From: GCA-2746795 sp046496595
GTDB taxonomy: Bacteria; Chloroflexota; Anaerolineae; Promineifilales; Promineifilaceae
Direction: 5' to 3'
DNA length: 12,661 bases
Assembly: GCA_046496595.1 (NCBI GenBank)
Contig: JAWOGU010000446.1
Location: 1 to 12,661, forward strand
Numbering within the stretch: the first letter of the stretch is position 1; each line of letters begins with the position of its first letter. Shown piece after piece: positions 6,159 to 12,661 of the stretch. Under the pieces are notes generated by a model. That model was not told the origin of the DNA and made no database searches. It saw nothing but the letters and a program-made list of their open reading frames with translations. Made by a program: the position numbers and the translations under genes.

Positions 6159-8261
6159 CTATGGGGATTTGTAGATGGCCTGCCGCAAGGCGATGGCCTG
6201 AGCATTGTGGGGATCGTGTTGTAGGGCGGCGGCAACGGCCGTTTCCGCTTCCAGTGTGCGCCCCATTTGCCAATAACAGTGCGCCAGTCCGGCATAAGCC
6301 CGGCTGGACTCCGGCAATAAACGCACCGCCTCCCGGTAATCGGCCAGCGCCTCTTCCAACCGCCCCAAAGCCAACTCCGCCGCGCCCAGATAGAGGTAGG
6401 CTTCGCCATAACTGCCGTCCAGGATGACAGCTTGCCGCAGGAGCGGCGCGGCCGTTTCCGCATCGCCTCGCTCCAGGTGAAACTGGCCCCAGGCCGTGTA
6501 AATGGCAGCCTGATTGGGTGACAAGGCGGCGGCTTGCCGGTAAGCCATATCCGCCAAATGGTGAACATCCAGGCCAAACTGCCCGGCGATGGATTCGTAA
6601 AATTGAGCCGTTTGCAGCCAGATGACCGCATCGTCGGGGCGCAACTGCCGTGCGGTGAGCAGGCTGGTTTCCGCCTGCGCCAAGCGGTTTGCGGCATCAG
6701 CCGGATGGGCGGCAGCCTGCTGCCAGTAAGCCTGGCTGAGACGCAGGTGATGGGCGGGTTCGTGCGGCCAATAGGCGGCGGCTTGTTCCGCAGAGGCAAC
6801 AGACGCTTCCCAGTCGCCTATCTGCGCGTGACGCTGAGAGGAACGACCGGCGATGTCGGCCAGCAGGGAACGGCCGTTTAGCTGCCAAACGGCCGTTCCC
6901 ACCCCTAACAACAGCAAGCCGCTGATCGCCCATTGACGAAACGGCCGTTTTCCCACCACGGCTTCCAACTGCATAGGCGGCGACGCGGCCAGAGCGACGC
7001 CCACCCCCAGCAGCAGCCAGGTTGCCATAGCCGTGGAGGTTACATCGAAACTTGTCAGATTGTTAGCGACATTGCCCAGCACTGCTGCCAAAATCGCCGC
7101 CAACAGCGCCCGCCGTAAGGGCGTCAGTGGCCGGCGCAGCGCCTTCACGCTGACGATGACAAACAGGAGCAGCAGCAGGCCAAAGGCCAGCAAACCGGGC
7201 AGTCCGGCAGTTATGGCCCAATCGAGAAGGAGATTGTGCGCCCGATCCACGAAGAAATCGCGCCCCTGAAAATAAACGAGTTCCGGCGGGTAAACGCGCG
7301 GGAAAATCAGTCCCAGGGAATCGGCGCCGTAACCGAGCAACGGCCGTTGCCGAATCAATTCCACCGTGCCCTGCCAGATGGAAAGGCGGGCGGCTGTGGA
7401 GCCAGCCTGCTGCTGGCCCAACCAAACCACAGCCAGCGGCCCGCTGATGAAAAGCAGGGCGACGCCGCCCCAGGCCAGCCGCCGCCAGCGACGCGCCAGC
7501 CGAGGTCCATAGCAGAGCATGAGGAAAAGGGAGAGGGAAACGGCCGTTGCCAGCCAGGCGCTGCGAGCCAACGTCAGCCCGATCACCACAATCTGGCCCG
7601 CAAACAGCGCCGACCAGAGCACGCGCCAGCGACGTTGGGGTGTGGTGAGCAGCAGCGCCAGCGTCAGCGGAACCATCATGGCCAGGTACGCGCCGACAAA
7701 GTTGGCGCGGCCTAAGGTAGCGTAAATGGGTGAGCGGGCGTCGCTGACAAGGCCGCAGGGATTCCAGCCCAGCGCCTGCCCCAGGCTGAGCAAGATGAGC
7801 AGGCCACTGGCCGCCACCAGCACCCGGATCAACTGCCGGGCGCGGGACAAAGCGGTGAACTGCTCGGCCGCCAGTAAAAACAAGAGGAGGTAGGTGAGCA
7901 GGGTGACGGTTCCCTGGCCGCGCTCATAGCTGCCCCACAAACTGAGACGCCAATTAACGGCCGTGATCGTGGTGACAACCAGCGTCAGCGCCAGCAGCCC
8001 CACCACTCCTGAGAGGGGGTTATTTTGCCAGGCGCGCCGCAGCGAACGCCCGGTCACGGCATATTCGACAAGGAATAAACCCGTCAGCAGCCAGACCAAC
8101 GTTCTGAGCAGCGCTGCTTTGGGCAGTTCAAAGGGCTGTTGTCCCCATAAGTTGACCCAAAGCGGAACCAGAATCACTAACTGAAGCCATCCGGCATCCT
8201 GCGCCATTTTCAAGCGGGATGATACGACTGCGGGGGCAATCGTTTTTTCGGGATTTTTCAT
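6159..8261 (-). CDS. O-antigen ligase (Wzy_C/WaaL type) fused to C-terminal TPR domain
   Basis: A 700-residue protein. Residues about 25-460 hold roughly a dozen membrane segments. Residues 292-320 (RLSIWQGTVELIRQRPLLGYGADSLG region) and the R-A-H-N motif at 340-343, followed by a G-x-x-G turn at 353-356, are the hallmarks of the O-antigen ligase/polymerase family, whose periplasmic loop carries the catalytic His. Residues about 475-700 are tetratricopeptide-like helices (for example YGEAYLYLGAAELALGRLEE at 618-637), probably extracytoplasmic. The family transfers lipid-linked glycans to lipid A, other glycans or, in some members, protein Ser/Thr. A TPR tail fits binding of a protein partner. 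It heads the operon. The start at 8261 has no clear ribosome-binding site, and Met19 is an alternative. It carries seven of the 17 ACGGCCGT octamers. Confidence 0.85.
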   Translation of the reverse strand: MKNPEKTIAPAVVSSRLKMAQDAGWLQLVILVPLWVNLWGQQPFELPKAALLRTLVWLLTGLFLVEYAVTGRSLRRAWQNNPLSGVVGLLALTLVVTTITAVNWRLSLWGSYERGQGTVTLLTYLLLFLLAAEQFTALSRARQLIRVLVAASGLLILLSLGQALGWNPCGLVSDARSPIYATLGRANFVGAYLAMMVPLTLALLLTTPQRRWRVLWSALFAGQIVVIGLTLARSAWLATAVSLSLFLMLCYGPRLARRWRRLAWGGVALLFISGPLAVVWLGQQQAGSTAARLSIWQGTVELIRQRPLLGYGADSLGLIFPRVYPPELVYFQGRDFFVDRAHNLLLDWAITAGLPGLLAFGLLLLLFVIVSVKALRRPLTPLRRALLAAILAAVLGNVANNLTSFDVTSTAMATWLLLGVGVALAASPPMQLEAVVGKRPFRQWAISGLLLLGVGTAVWQLNGRSLLADIAGRSSQRHAQIGDWEASVASAEQAAAYWPHEPAHHLRLSQAYWQQAAAHPADAANRLAQAETSLLTARQLRPDDAVIWLQTAQFYESIAGQFGLDVHHLADMAYRQAAALSPNQAAIYTAWGQFHLERGDAETAAPLLRQAVILDGSYGEAYLYLGAAELALGRLEEALADYREAVRLLPESSRAYAGLAHCYWQMGRTLEAETAVAAALQHDPHNAQAIALRQAIYKSP

Positions 8262-8464
8262 TTAGTTGTGTAGAAGTTGGTGATAGGGACAACGATGATT
8301 TGAGTATGGGGATGAGAAGATTATCTTGTCACAATTCCCTTTTTCATCATCAATCTTAAACGAAGCCGTTATCTGGCACAACCGCATTTGCATGAAATAA
8401 CGGGATTTTCCGCGCAGTTTTGGGCCAATCGTGTTTGGCGTCATCTATGCGAAGTTAGGGTATA
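8262..8464. other. Divergent spacer between ligase and LacI promoter
   Basis: About 200 nt of comparatively AT-rich DNA between the ligase start and the LacI promoter. It must contain the promoter of the minus-strand operon, but I see no hexamer pair with good spacing. A 60-codon minus-strand frame (8444-8262) ends right before the ligase ATG but has no ribosome-binding site, and I do not call it. Confidence 0.4.
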
Positions 8465-8493
8465 TTGACTTCCGAAACGTTTTGGACTATACT
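8465..8493 (+). promoter_or_regulatory. Sigma70-type promoter of the LacI-family regulator
   Basis: TTGACT (8465-8470), a 17-nt spacer, then TATACT (8488-8493): close to consensus at both hexamers with ideal spacing. The start site would fall near 8500. The spacer is filled by a LacI-type operator half-match (8471-8486), so bound repressor would block polymerase. Confidence 0.8.
8471..8486. promoter_or_regulatory. LacI-family operator O1 in promoter spacer
   Basis: TCCGAAACGTTTTGGA is the palindrome TCCAAAACGTTTTGGA with one mismatch, centred on the CpG at 8478-8479. LacI-family proteins typically bind such dyads with a central CG. It lies 34 bp centre-to-centre from the perfect site downstream. 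Confidence 0.8.
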
Positions 8494-8502
8494 GTTCAAA
8501 GA

Positions 8503-8522
8503 TTTCCAAAACGTTTTGGAAA
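8503..8522. promoter_or_regulatory. LacI-family operator O2, perfect palindrome
   Basis: A perfect 20-bp palindrome with core CCAAAACGTTTTGG, centred at 8512/8513, directly after the predicted transcription start. With the near-copy in the spacer it forms a pair 34 bp apart (about three helical turns), fitting cooperative autorepression by the LacI-family protein encoded 50 bp downstream. Confidence 0.85.
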
Positions 8523-8573
8523 GCATATTTCCCCATTTAATACTTCTCTGAACCTTTCGCGAGCGGAGTGCGC

Positions 8574-9611
8574 ATGGCCGTTACACTCAAGGACATCGCC
8601 CACATAGCAGGTGTCTCCATAACCACCGTATCACGCGGGCTGGCAGACTATGACGACGTAGCCGCTGAAACGCGTCAGCATATCCGCCAAATCGCCCAAG
8701 AGTTGGGCTACCGTCCCAATCTCCTGGCGCGTCGCCTGCAAAAGAAGCGCACCGACACCATTGGCTTCATCCTGCCCACCTTTGGCCCACGTTTTTCCGA
8801 CCCCTTTTTCAGTGAATTTTTAGCCGGGATTGGCAACGAAACGGCCGTTCACGAATATGATCTGCTCGTCTCTACCCACGCCCCGGACAGCTCCGGCGAA
8901 CAGCAGGCATACCAACGCGCCGCCCAAGGTGGCTGGGTAGACGGGCTGATCGTGGTGCGCACGCGGGAGGATGACGCCCGCATCAAACTGCTTCATGAAC
9001 ACAACTTTCCCTTTGTCGCTTTTGGCCGCTCTGGCTGTGGCCTGGATTTTCCCTATGTTGATGAAGACAGCGCCGCCGGTATGCGCCTGTTGGTGCAGCA
9101 TTTTGTTGATCTGGGACACCGGCGAATCGGCTTTATCGCACCCCCGGACAATCTAATGTTCGGTCGGCAGCGGCGCGAAGGCTTCCTGGAGACAATGAGC
9201 GCCAATGGTCTGGAAGTCGCCCCGGAATGGCTGGTAGTGAGCGACCTGACACAGCGGGGGGGCGCGGAAGCGACTGGGCAGTTGTTGGGGGCGGGATTGG
9301 GCGTAACGGCCGTTATCGCCGGGAACGATCTCATGGCCATCGGGGCCATCAACCGCATCCAGCAGCACGGTCTGCAAGTCGGCCACGGCATCGCTCTGGG
9401 CGGCTTCGACGACATCCCCCTGGCCGCCTACACCTCCCCACCCCTCACCACTATCCACCAACCCATTTACGAAATCGGCCGGCAGGTGTGCGCGATGCTC
9501 ATCGCCCTGGTTAACGGTCTCATGCCCACCCCGGCCCACATCCTGCTAGAGCCAACACTTATCATCCGTGAATCAAGCGGACCACCTATTGCACCGCCGG
9601 CTTCATCGTAG
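8574..9611 (+). CDS. LacI-family transcriptional regulator
   Basis: A 345-residue protein. ATG 8574 is preferred over GTG 8568 because GGAG (8565-8568) lies 5 nt before it. Residues 3-25 (VTLKDIAHIAGVSITTVSRG) are the LacI helix-turn-helix. Residues 49-55 (NLLARRL) are the hinge helix that inserts into the operator minor groove. Residues 61-345 are a periplasmic-binding-protein-like effector domain, with the typical LGHRRIGFI strand, AVIAGNDLMAIGA and GGFDDIPLAAYTSPPLTTI segments. The ligand is probably a sugar. The promoter carries two matching operators, so autoregulation is likely. The next gene on the same strand is a solute-binding lipoprotein, the usual partner of such regulators, although no copy of the operator is visible in front of that gene. 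Confidence 0.92.
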   Translation: MAVTLKDIAHIAGVSITTVSRGLADYDDVAAETRQHIRQIAQELGYRPNLLARRLQKKRTDTIGFILPTFGPRFSDPFFSEFLAGIGNETAVHEYDLLVSTHAPDSSGEQQAYQRAAQGGWVDGLIVVRTREDDARIKLLHEHNFPFVAFGRSGCGLDFPYVDEDSAAGMRLLVQHFVDLGHRRIGFIAPPDNLMFGRQRREGFLETMSANGLEVAPEWLVVSDLTQRGGAEATGQLLGAGLGVTAVIAGNDLMAIGAINRIQQHGLQVGHGIALGGFDDIPLAAYTSPPLTTIHQPIYEIGRQVCAMLIALVNGLMPTPAHILLEPTLIIRESSGPPIAPPASS

Positions 9612-9613
9612 AG

Positions 9614-9628
9614 CGATTTGGAAAATCG
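9614..9628 (+). terminator. Short hairpin after the LacI stop codon
   Basis: CGATTT (9614-9619) pairs with AAATCG (9623-9628) around GGA, 3 nt after the stop. It is a weak stem with no T-run, listed only as the single terminator candidate at this end. Confidence 0.25.
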
Positions 9629-9643
9629 TCCCGTCCCATAAAT

Positions 9644-9779
9644 AAGGAGGTGATTGACTGAAACCAACCGTAAACAGGTCATGTGGAGTTCCTCCGAAGC
9701 ATCCCAATCATCTGCAACAACCGGATCCGTCAGGATGCTTCGCTCTTCTCAACATGACACGGGCACAACATCACAATAG
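9644..9779 (+). other. Perfect ribosome-binding site leading into a short TTG frame
   Basis: AAGGAGGTGATTGA (9644-9657) contains AAGGAGGTGAT, an exact complement of the usual 16S rRNA 3' end. The only frame that could use it starts TTG at 9654 and runs 41 codons to TAG (9777-9779), passing through the palindrome at 9678-9758. Spacing from the Shine-Dalgarno sequence is only 3 nt. It may be the surviving start of a gene whose body was replaced by repeat DNA, or chance. I do not call a protein. Confidence 0.3.
9678..9758. repeat. Long imperfect palindrome (REP-like)
   Basis: The outer arms GTCATGTGGAG (9678-9688) and CTCAACATGAC (9748-9758) match at 10 of 11 positions. The inner arms CGAAGCATCC (9695-9704) and GGATGCTTCG (9733-9742) are perfect. 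The form (GTCAT...GAAGCATCC...GGATGCTTCG...ATGAC) resembles dispersed palindromic repeats of environmental bacteria. It differs from the REP-like family at 386-425 and 9803-9841. Confidence 0.65.
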
Positions 9780-9802
9780 TGACTATACAAGCCGCTTGAG
9801 GG

Positions 9803-9841
9803 CTGAGCCTGTGGAAGCCCGGTTGCCTGCGACAGGCTCAG
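9803..9841. repeat. REP-like palindrome (copy 2 of the dispersed family)
   Basis: CTGAGCCTGT (9803-9812) faces ACAGGCTCAG (9832-9841) in perfect 10-nt arms. Across about 45 nt it aligns with the palindrome at 386-425, including the GAAG-(C/T)CC-GGTTGCC loop, so these are two members of one repeat family 9.4 kb apart. Confidence 0.7.
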
Positions 9842-9924
9842 GCAAAGACCTTTACAGTTACTCACAATATTTGTAGAGGGAATGTCCTGTCTGACGAACT
9901 TTGTCTGTTTTTAGTTTGAGCCGA

Positions 9925-9973
9925 ACGGATAACGCTGATTCTCGCTATATCCGCACCCATCTGCGTCATCCGT
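9925..9973. repeat. Imperfect inverted repeat upstream of the solute-binding gene
   Basis: ACGGATAACGC (9925-9935) and GCGTCATCCGT (9963-9973) match at 10 of 11 positions around a 27-nt loop, ending 30 nt before the lipoprotein start. It may be another dispersed repeat or a regulatory hairpin in the 5' leader. I see no convincing promoter hexamers in 9780-10002. Confidence 0.5.
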
Positions 9974-10002
9974 CCCCAATCTTCTGAGGAGGAAAGAAAA
10001 GC

Positions 10003-12651
10003 ATGTCTCGTTATCTCAAATTATTCGCGCTCTTAATGAGCGCCGTCCTGCTCATCGTCGCCTGTGGCGGCGGTGACACTCCGGCTGCGCCAACTCAAGC
10101 GCCAGCCCCGGTCGAAGAAGCCCCGGCCCCCGTCGAAGAAGCGCCAGCCCCGGTCGAAGAAGCGCCAGCTCCAGCCGAACCCGTCGCTGTTGGCGACGCC
10201 GTCTTCTTCTCCACCCAATTTGTGCCCGTCGAAGAGCAAGAAACCTTCCGCCGCATCCTGGCCGAAGGCGGCTTCGACGTGACAGGCTCCGAAGAAGGCC
10301 CCCTGATTGACCTGGTGCTGGCCGGAAGCCAGGCTGGGCAGGGCACAATAGACGTGATCGGCGCGCTGCATGGCACCTATCCACCCCTGGCCCGCGCCGA
10401 CGCCATGCGCAACCTGATTGACCTGGTCGAAGACCTTTCCGACAGCCGCGATTTCGCCCCGGCCTTCCTGGAGACCGGCCTGCTTGGCACAGATGACTTC
10501 CTCAATTACATCCCCTGGATGCAGGCCACCTACATCATGGCCGCCCACAATGACGCCCTACCCTACCTGCCCGCCGGGGCCGATTTGGACAACCTGACCT
10601 GGGAACAGTTCGCCGAATGGTGCCAGAATATTCTGGATGAGACAGGCGAACCGCGCTGCGGCCTGCCCCACGCCGGCCTTTTTAACCGTTTCCTGCAAGG
10701 CTACATGTGGCCCTCCTTCACCGGCGGCATGGTGGGCAACTTCCGCAGCAACGAAGCCATCGCTATGATGGAATGGGCGCGCGACAGCCTGTGGCCGACC
10801 ATCCACCCCCAATCCATCAACTACAGCTTCATGCAAGAGGCGCTGTTGTCCGGCGAAGTATGGGTGGCCTTTGACCACACCGCCCGCCTGATTGACGCCT
10901 TCAACGCCGATCCGGATAACTTTGTGGCCTTTGCAGCCCCCGCCGGACCGGCTGGCCGCGGCTTCATGCCGGTGGTCGTTGGTCTGGGTATCCCGGCCGA
11001 GGCGCCCAATCCGGCGGCTGGCGAGGCAGTCATCGAGTTTCTCACCCGGCCGGACGTACAGGAAGCGGTCTTGAAAGAGCTGGGCTTCTTCCCGGTGGTC
11101 GGTGGGGTGGATTTCTCTGATTTACCGGCCGGAGTGGCCATTGAAGCGGCGGCGGTGACAGCCCAGGCCAACGCCCCGGATGCGCTCCCGGCGCTGCTGC
11201 CGGTGGGCCTGGGTGAACGCGGTGGCGAGATTAACCAGATCTACCGCAATGCGTTTGACCGGATTGTGTTGAATGGCGAAGAGATAACGGCCGTTCTCGA
11301 CGAGGAAGGTAACAATCTGGCCACTCTGATGAACGAAACTGGCGCGCCTTGCTGGGCGCCAGACGCCGTCAGCGATGGTCCCTGCCCGGTCGCGCCATTG
11401 GGTGAAGCAACTGCCGCACCGGCCGCACCGCTGATGGTTGAGCAATCACCAGCCGTGTTCTTCTCCACCCAATTCGTCCCCGTCGAAGAGCAGGAAATCT
11501 TCCGCAGCATCCTGGCCGATGGCGGCTTCGACGTAACCGGTTCCGAGGAAGGCCCGCTGCTGGACCTGGTCCTGGCGGGCAGCCAGGCAGGCAGCGGCAC
11601 GATTGACGTAGTGGGCGCACTGCACGGTACCTTCCCACCTCTGGCCAGCGCCAACGCTATGAGCAACCTGATTGACCTGGCCGAAGATTTGCAGGCCGAC
11701 AGAGACATCGTCCCGGCCTTCCTGGAGACGGGTCTGCTGGGCAGCGATGACTTCCTCTACTACGTGCCCTGGATGCAGGCCACCTACATCATGGCCGCCC
11801 ACAACGACGCCCTGGCCTATCTACCCGCCGGGGCCGACCTGAACGCCCTCACCTGGGAGCAGTTCGGCGAATGGTGTCAAAACTTGCTGGCCGAGACGGG
11901 CGAACCGCGCTGCGGCCTGCCCCACGCCGGGCTGTTCAATCGCTTCTTGCAGGGCTACATGTGGCCTTCCTTCACTGGCGGTATGGTCAGCACTTTCCAG
12001 AGCGACGAGGCGGCGGCGATGCTGGAATGGGCGCGGGATAGTCTGTGGCCGGCCGTGCATCCCCAATCGATCAATTACGCTTTCATGCAAGAACCGCTGC
12101 TGTCCGGCGAAGTATGGGTGGCTTTTGACCACACCGCCCGCCTGATTGATGCCTTCAACGCTGAACCGGATACGTTTGTGGCCTTTCCGGCCCCGGCGGG
12201 GCCGGCTGGCCGCGGCTTCATGCCGGTGGTCGTGGGGCTGGGTATCCCCGCCGACGCCCCTGACCCAGAGGCTGGCGCGGCGGTAATTGAGTACCTGACC
12301 CGACCGGTGGTGCAGGAGCGCATCTTGAAAGAGTTGGGCTTCTTCCCGGTGGTCGGCGGTGTAGACTTTTCTGACTTGCCCGCAGGCGTGGCCCTTGAGG
12401 CCGGCGCGGTGACGGCGCAGGCCAATGCCCCGGACGCCTTACCGGCGCTGCTACCGGTGGGCCTGGGCGAACGCGGCGGTGAGATCAACCAGATTTTCCG
12501 CAATGCTTTTGACCGGGTTGTCCTTAATGGCGAGGACATTGCCACCGTGTTGGCCGAAGAAGGGGCAAACTTGCAGGCGCTGATGGACGATACCGGCGCG
12601 GCCTGCTGGGCCCCAGACCCGCCCAGTGATGGCCCCTGCCAGGTTCAATAA
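10003..12651 (+). CDS. Lipoprotein with two tandem ABC-type extracellular solute-binding domains
   Basis: An 882-residue protein, about twice the family's usual length. ATG 10003 follows AGGAGG (9987-9992). Residues 1-21 form a lipoprotein signal with lipobox IVAC (Cys21). Residues 33-60 are an Ala/Pro/Glu linker of seven-residue APAPVEE repeats. Residues 66-463 and 484-881 are two complete family-1 solute-binding domains of 398 residues each. They align with no gap and are about 84% identical (some 63 differences counted by eye). A 20-residue Ala/Pro linker (464-483) joins them. Each copy starts AVFFSTQFVPVEEQE, has a Cys pair in the EWC...CGLP segment (Cys207/219, 625/637) and ends CWAPD..SDGPC (Cys450/461, 868/879), both probable disulphides. 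The protein should capture a solute, probably a sugar or oligosaccharide, for an ABC importer whose permeases are not in the window. Confidence 0.9.
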   Translation: MSRYLKLFALLMSAVLLIVACGGGDTPAAPTQAPAPVEEAPAPVEEAPAPVEEAPAPAEPVAVGDAVFFSTQFVPVEEQETFRRILAEGGFDVTGSEEGPLIDLVLAGSQAGQGTIDVIGALHGTYPPLARADAMRNLIDLVEDLSDSRDFAPAFLETGLLGTDDFLNYIPWMQATYIMAAHNDALPYLPAGADLDNLTWEQFAEWCQNILDETGEPRCGLPHAGLFNRFLQGYMWPSFTGGMVGNFRSNEAIAMMEWARDSLWPTIHPQSINYSFMQEALLSGEVWVAFDHTARLIDAFNADPDNFVAFAAPAGPAGRGFMPVVVGLGIPAEAPNPAAGEAVIEFLTRPDVQEAVLKELGFFPVVGGVDFSDLPAGVAIEAAAVTAQANAPDALPALLPVGLGERGGEINQIYRNAFDRIVLNGEEITAVLDEEGNNLATLMNETGAPCWAPDAVSDGPCPVAPLGEATAAPAAPLMVEQSPAVFFSTQFVPVEEQEIFRSILADGGFDVTGSEEGPLLDLVLAGSQAGSGTIDVVGALHGTFPPLASANAMSNLIDLAEDLQADRDIVPAFLETGLLGSDDFLYYVPWMQATYIMAAHNDALAYLPAGADLNALTWEQFGEWCQNLLAETGEPRCGLPHAGLFNRFLQGYMWPSFTGGMVSTFQSDEAAAMLEWARDSLWPAVHPQSINYAFMQEPLLSGEVWVAFDHTARLIDAFNAEPDTFVAFPAPAGPAGRGFMPVVVGLGIPADAPDPEAGAAVIEYLTRPVVQERILKELGFFPVVGGVDFSDLPAGVALEAGAVTAQANAPDALPALLPVGLGERGGEINQIFRNAFDRVVLNGEDIATVLAEEGANLQALMDDTGAACWAPDPPSDGPCQVQ
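10099..10182 (+). repeat. 21-bp tandem repeat in the lipoprotein linker
   Basis: Four 21-bp units encode APAPVEE, APAPVEE, APAPVEE and APAPAEP (residues 33-60). This spacer holds the first binding domain off the membrane. Such repeats change copy number easily, so linker length may vary between strains. Confidence 0.8.
11452..12645 (+). repeat. Second copy of the intragenic solute-binding duplication
   Basis: This segment repeats 10198-11391 at a constant offset of 1254 bp (418 codons) without insertions or deletions. Synonymous differences are frequent in the stretches compared (for example around 10311-10380 against 11565-11634), so the duplication is not recent even though about 84% of residues are kept. 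Confidence 0.9.
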
Positions 12652-12661
12652 TCAGTGAGCA

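Noticed and set aside
6092..6799. N-terminal extension of the surface protein to a 731-codon frame
   Set aside because: The extension overlaps the TPR end of the ligase in another frame. The true start at 6091 has a ribosome-binding site and a signal peptide.
8262..8444. 60-codon minus-strand frame just before the ligase
   Set aside because: No ribosome-binding site, odd composition and no family match. It probably is the ligase leader.
9916..9950. Promoter TTGAGC with TATAT before the lipoprotein gene
   Set aside because: The spacing is about 24 nt, too long for a sigma70-type promoter.
10198..12645. Duplication in the lipoprotein gene as an assembly artefact
   Set aside because: The copies differ at many silent sites and about 63 residues, so they are distinct sequences and not one region assembled twice.
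10033..12648. Many minus-strand frames opposite the lipoprotein gene
   Set aside because: They occur as paired sets at the same 1254-bp offset because the gene is duplicated, and have no signals of their own.

Overview
The window (about 57-58% GC by eye) looks like chromosomal DNA of an uncultured Chloroflexota bacterium, probably of the Anaerolineae/Caldilineae type. This is inference. It rests on exported proteins of a style common in that phylum (a C-terminal YLPAILKN tail, an ISYQGRLTD-type domain, Ala/Pro-rich lipoprotein linkers), on isolated small transcription units separated by palindromic repeats, and on the absence of anything plasmid- or phage-like. No rRNA, tRNA, CRISPR array or intact transposase was seen.

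Layout. 1-477: two abutting 107-bp inverted-repeat elements joined through CTAG, the tail of a decayed gene, and a REP-like hairpin. 478-1449: a cytoplasmic-looking tectonin-repeat beta-propeller with a C-terminal LysM domain. 1450-2053: a gene-free stretch with two hairpins, a possible gene relic, and a strong sigma70-type promoter at its end. 2054-4179: a two-gene operon of an MFS exporter and a FadR-type GntR regulator, whose start lies 2 nt past the exporter stop. 4180-4296: a convergent spacer with a terminator-like hairpin. 8261-4297 (minus strand): an O-antigen ligase/TPR fusion, then a large exported G-x-Y-G repeat protein, then a small exported protein. 8262-8573: a divergent control region with a promoter that carries one LacI-type operator in its spacer and a perfect one just downstream. 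8574-9611: the LacI-family regulator. 9612-10002: a palindrome-rich gap. 10003-12651: a lipoprotein made of two complete, colinear solute-binding domains.

How the genes may work together. The MFS/GntR pair reads as a self-regulated efflux unit. The LacI regulator and the double solute-binding lipoprotein point to an ABC sugar-uptake locus whose permease and ATPase genes would lie beyond the right edge. The minus-strand operon couples a membrane glycan ligase to two exported proteins, which suggests envelope or surface glycoprotein work.

The signals most worth following are: the palindromic octamer ACGGCCGT, found 17 times across genes and spacers (roughly 0.3 expected by base composition); the gap-free duplication inside the solute-binding lipoprotein; the tectonin-LysM fusion without a signal peptide; and the CTAG-joined element pair at the left edge.
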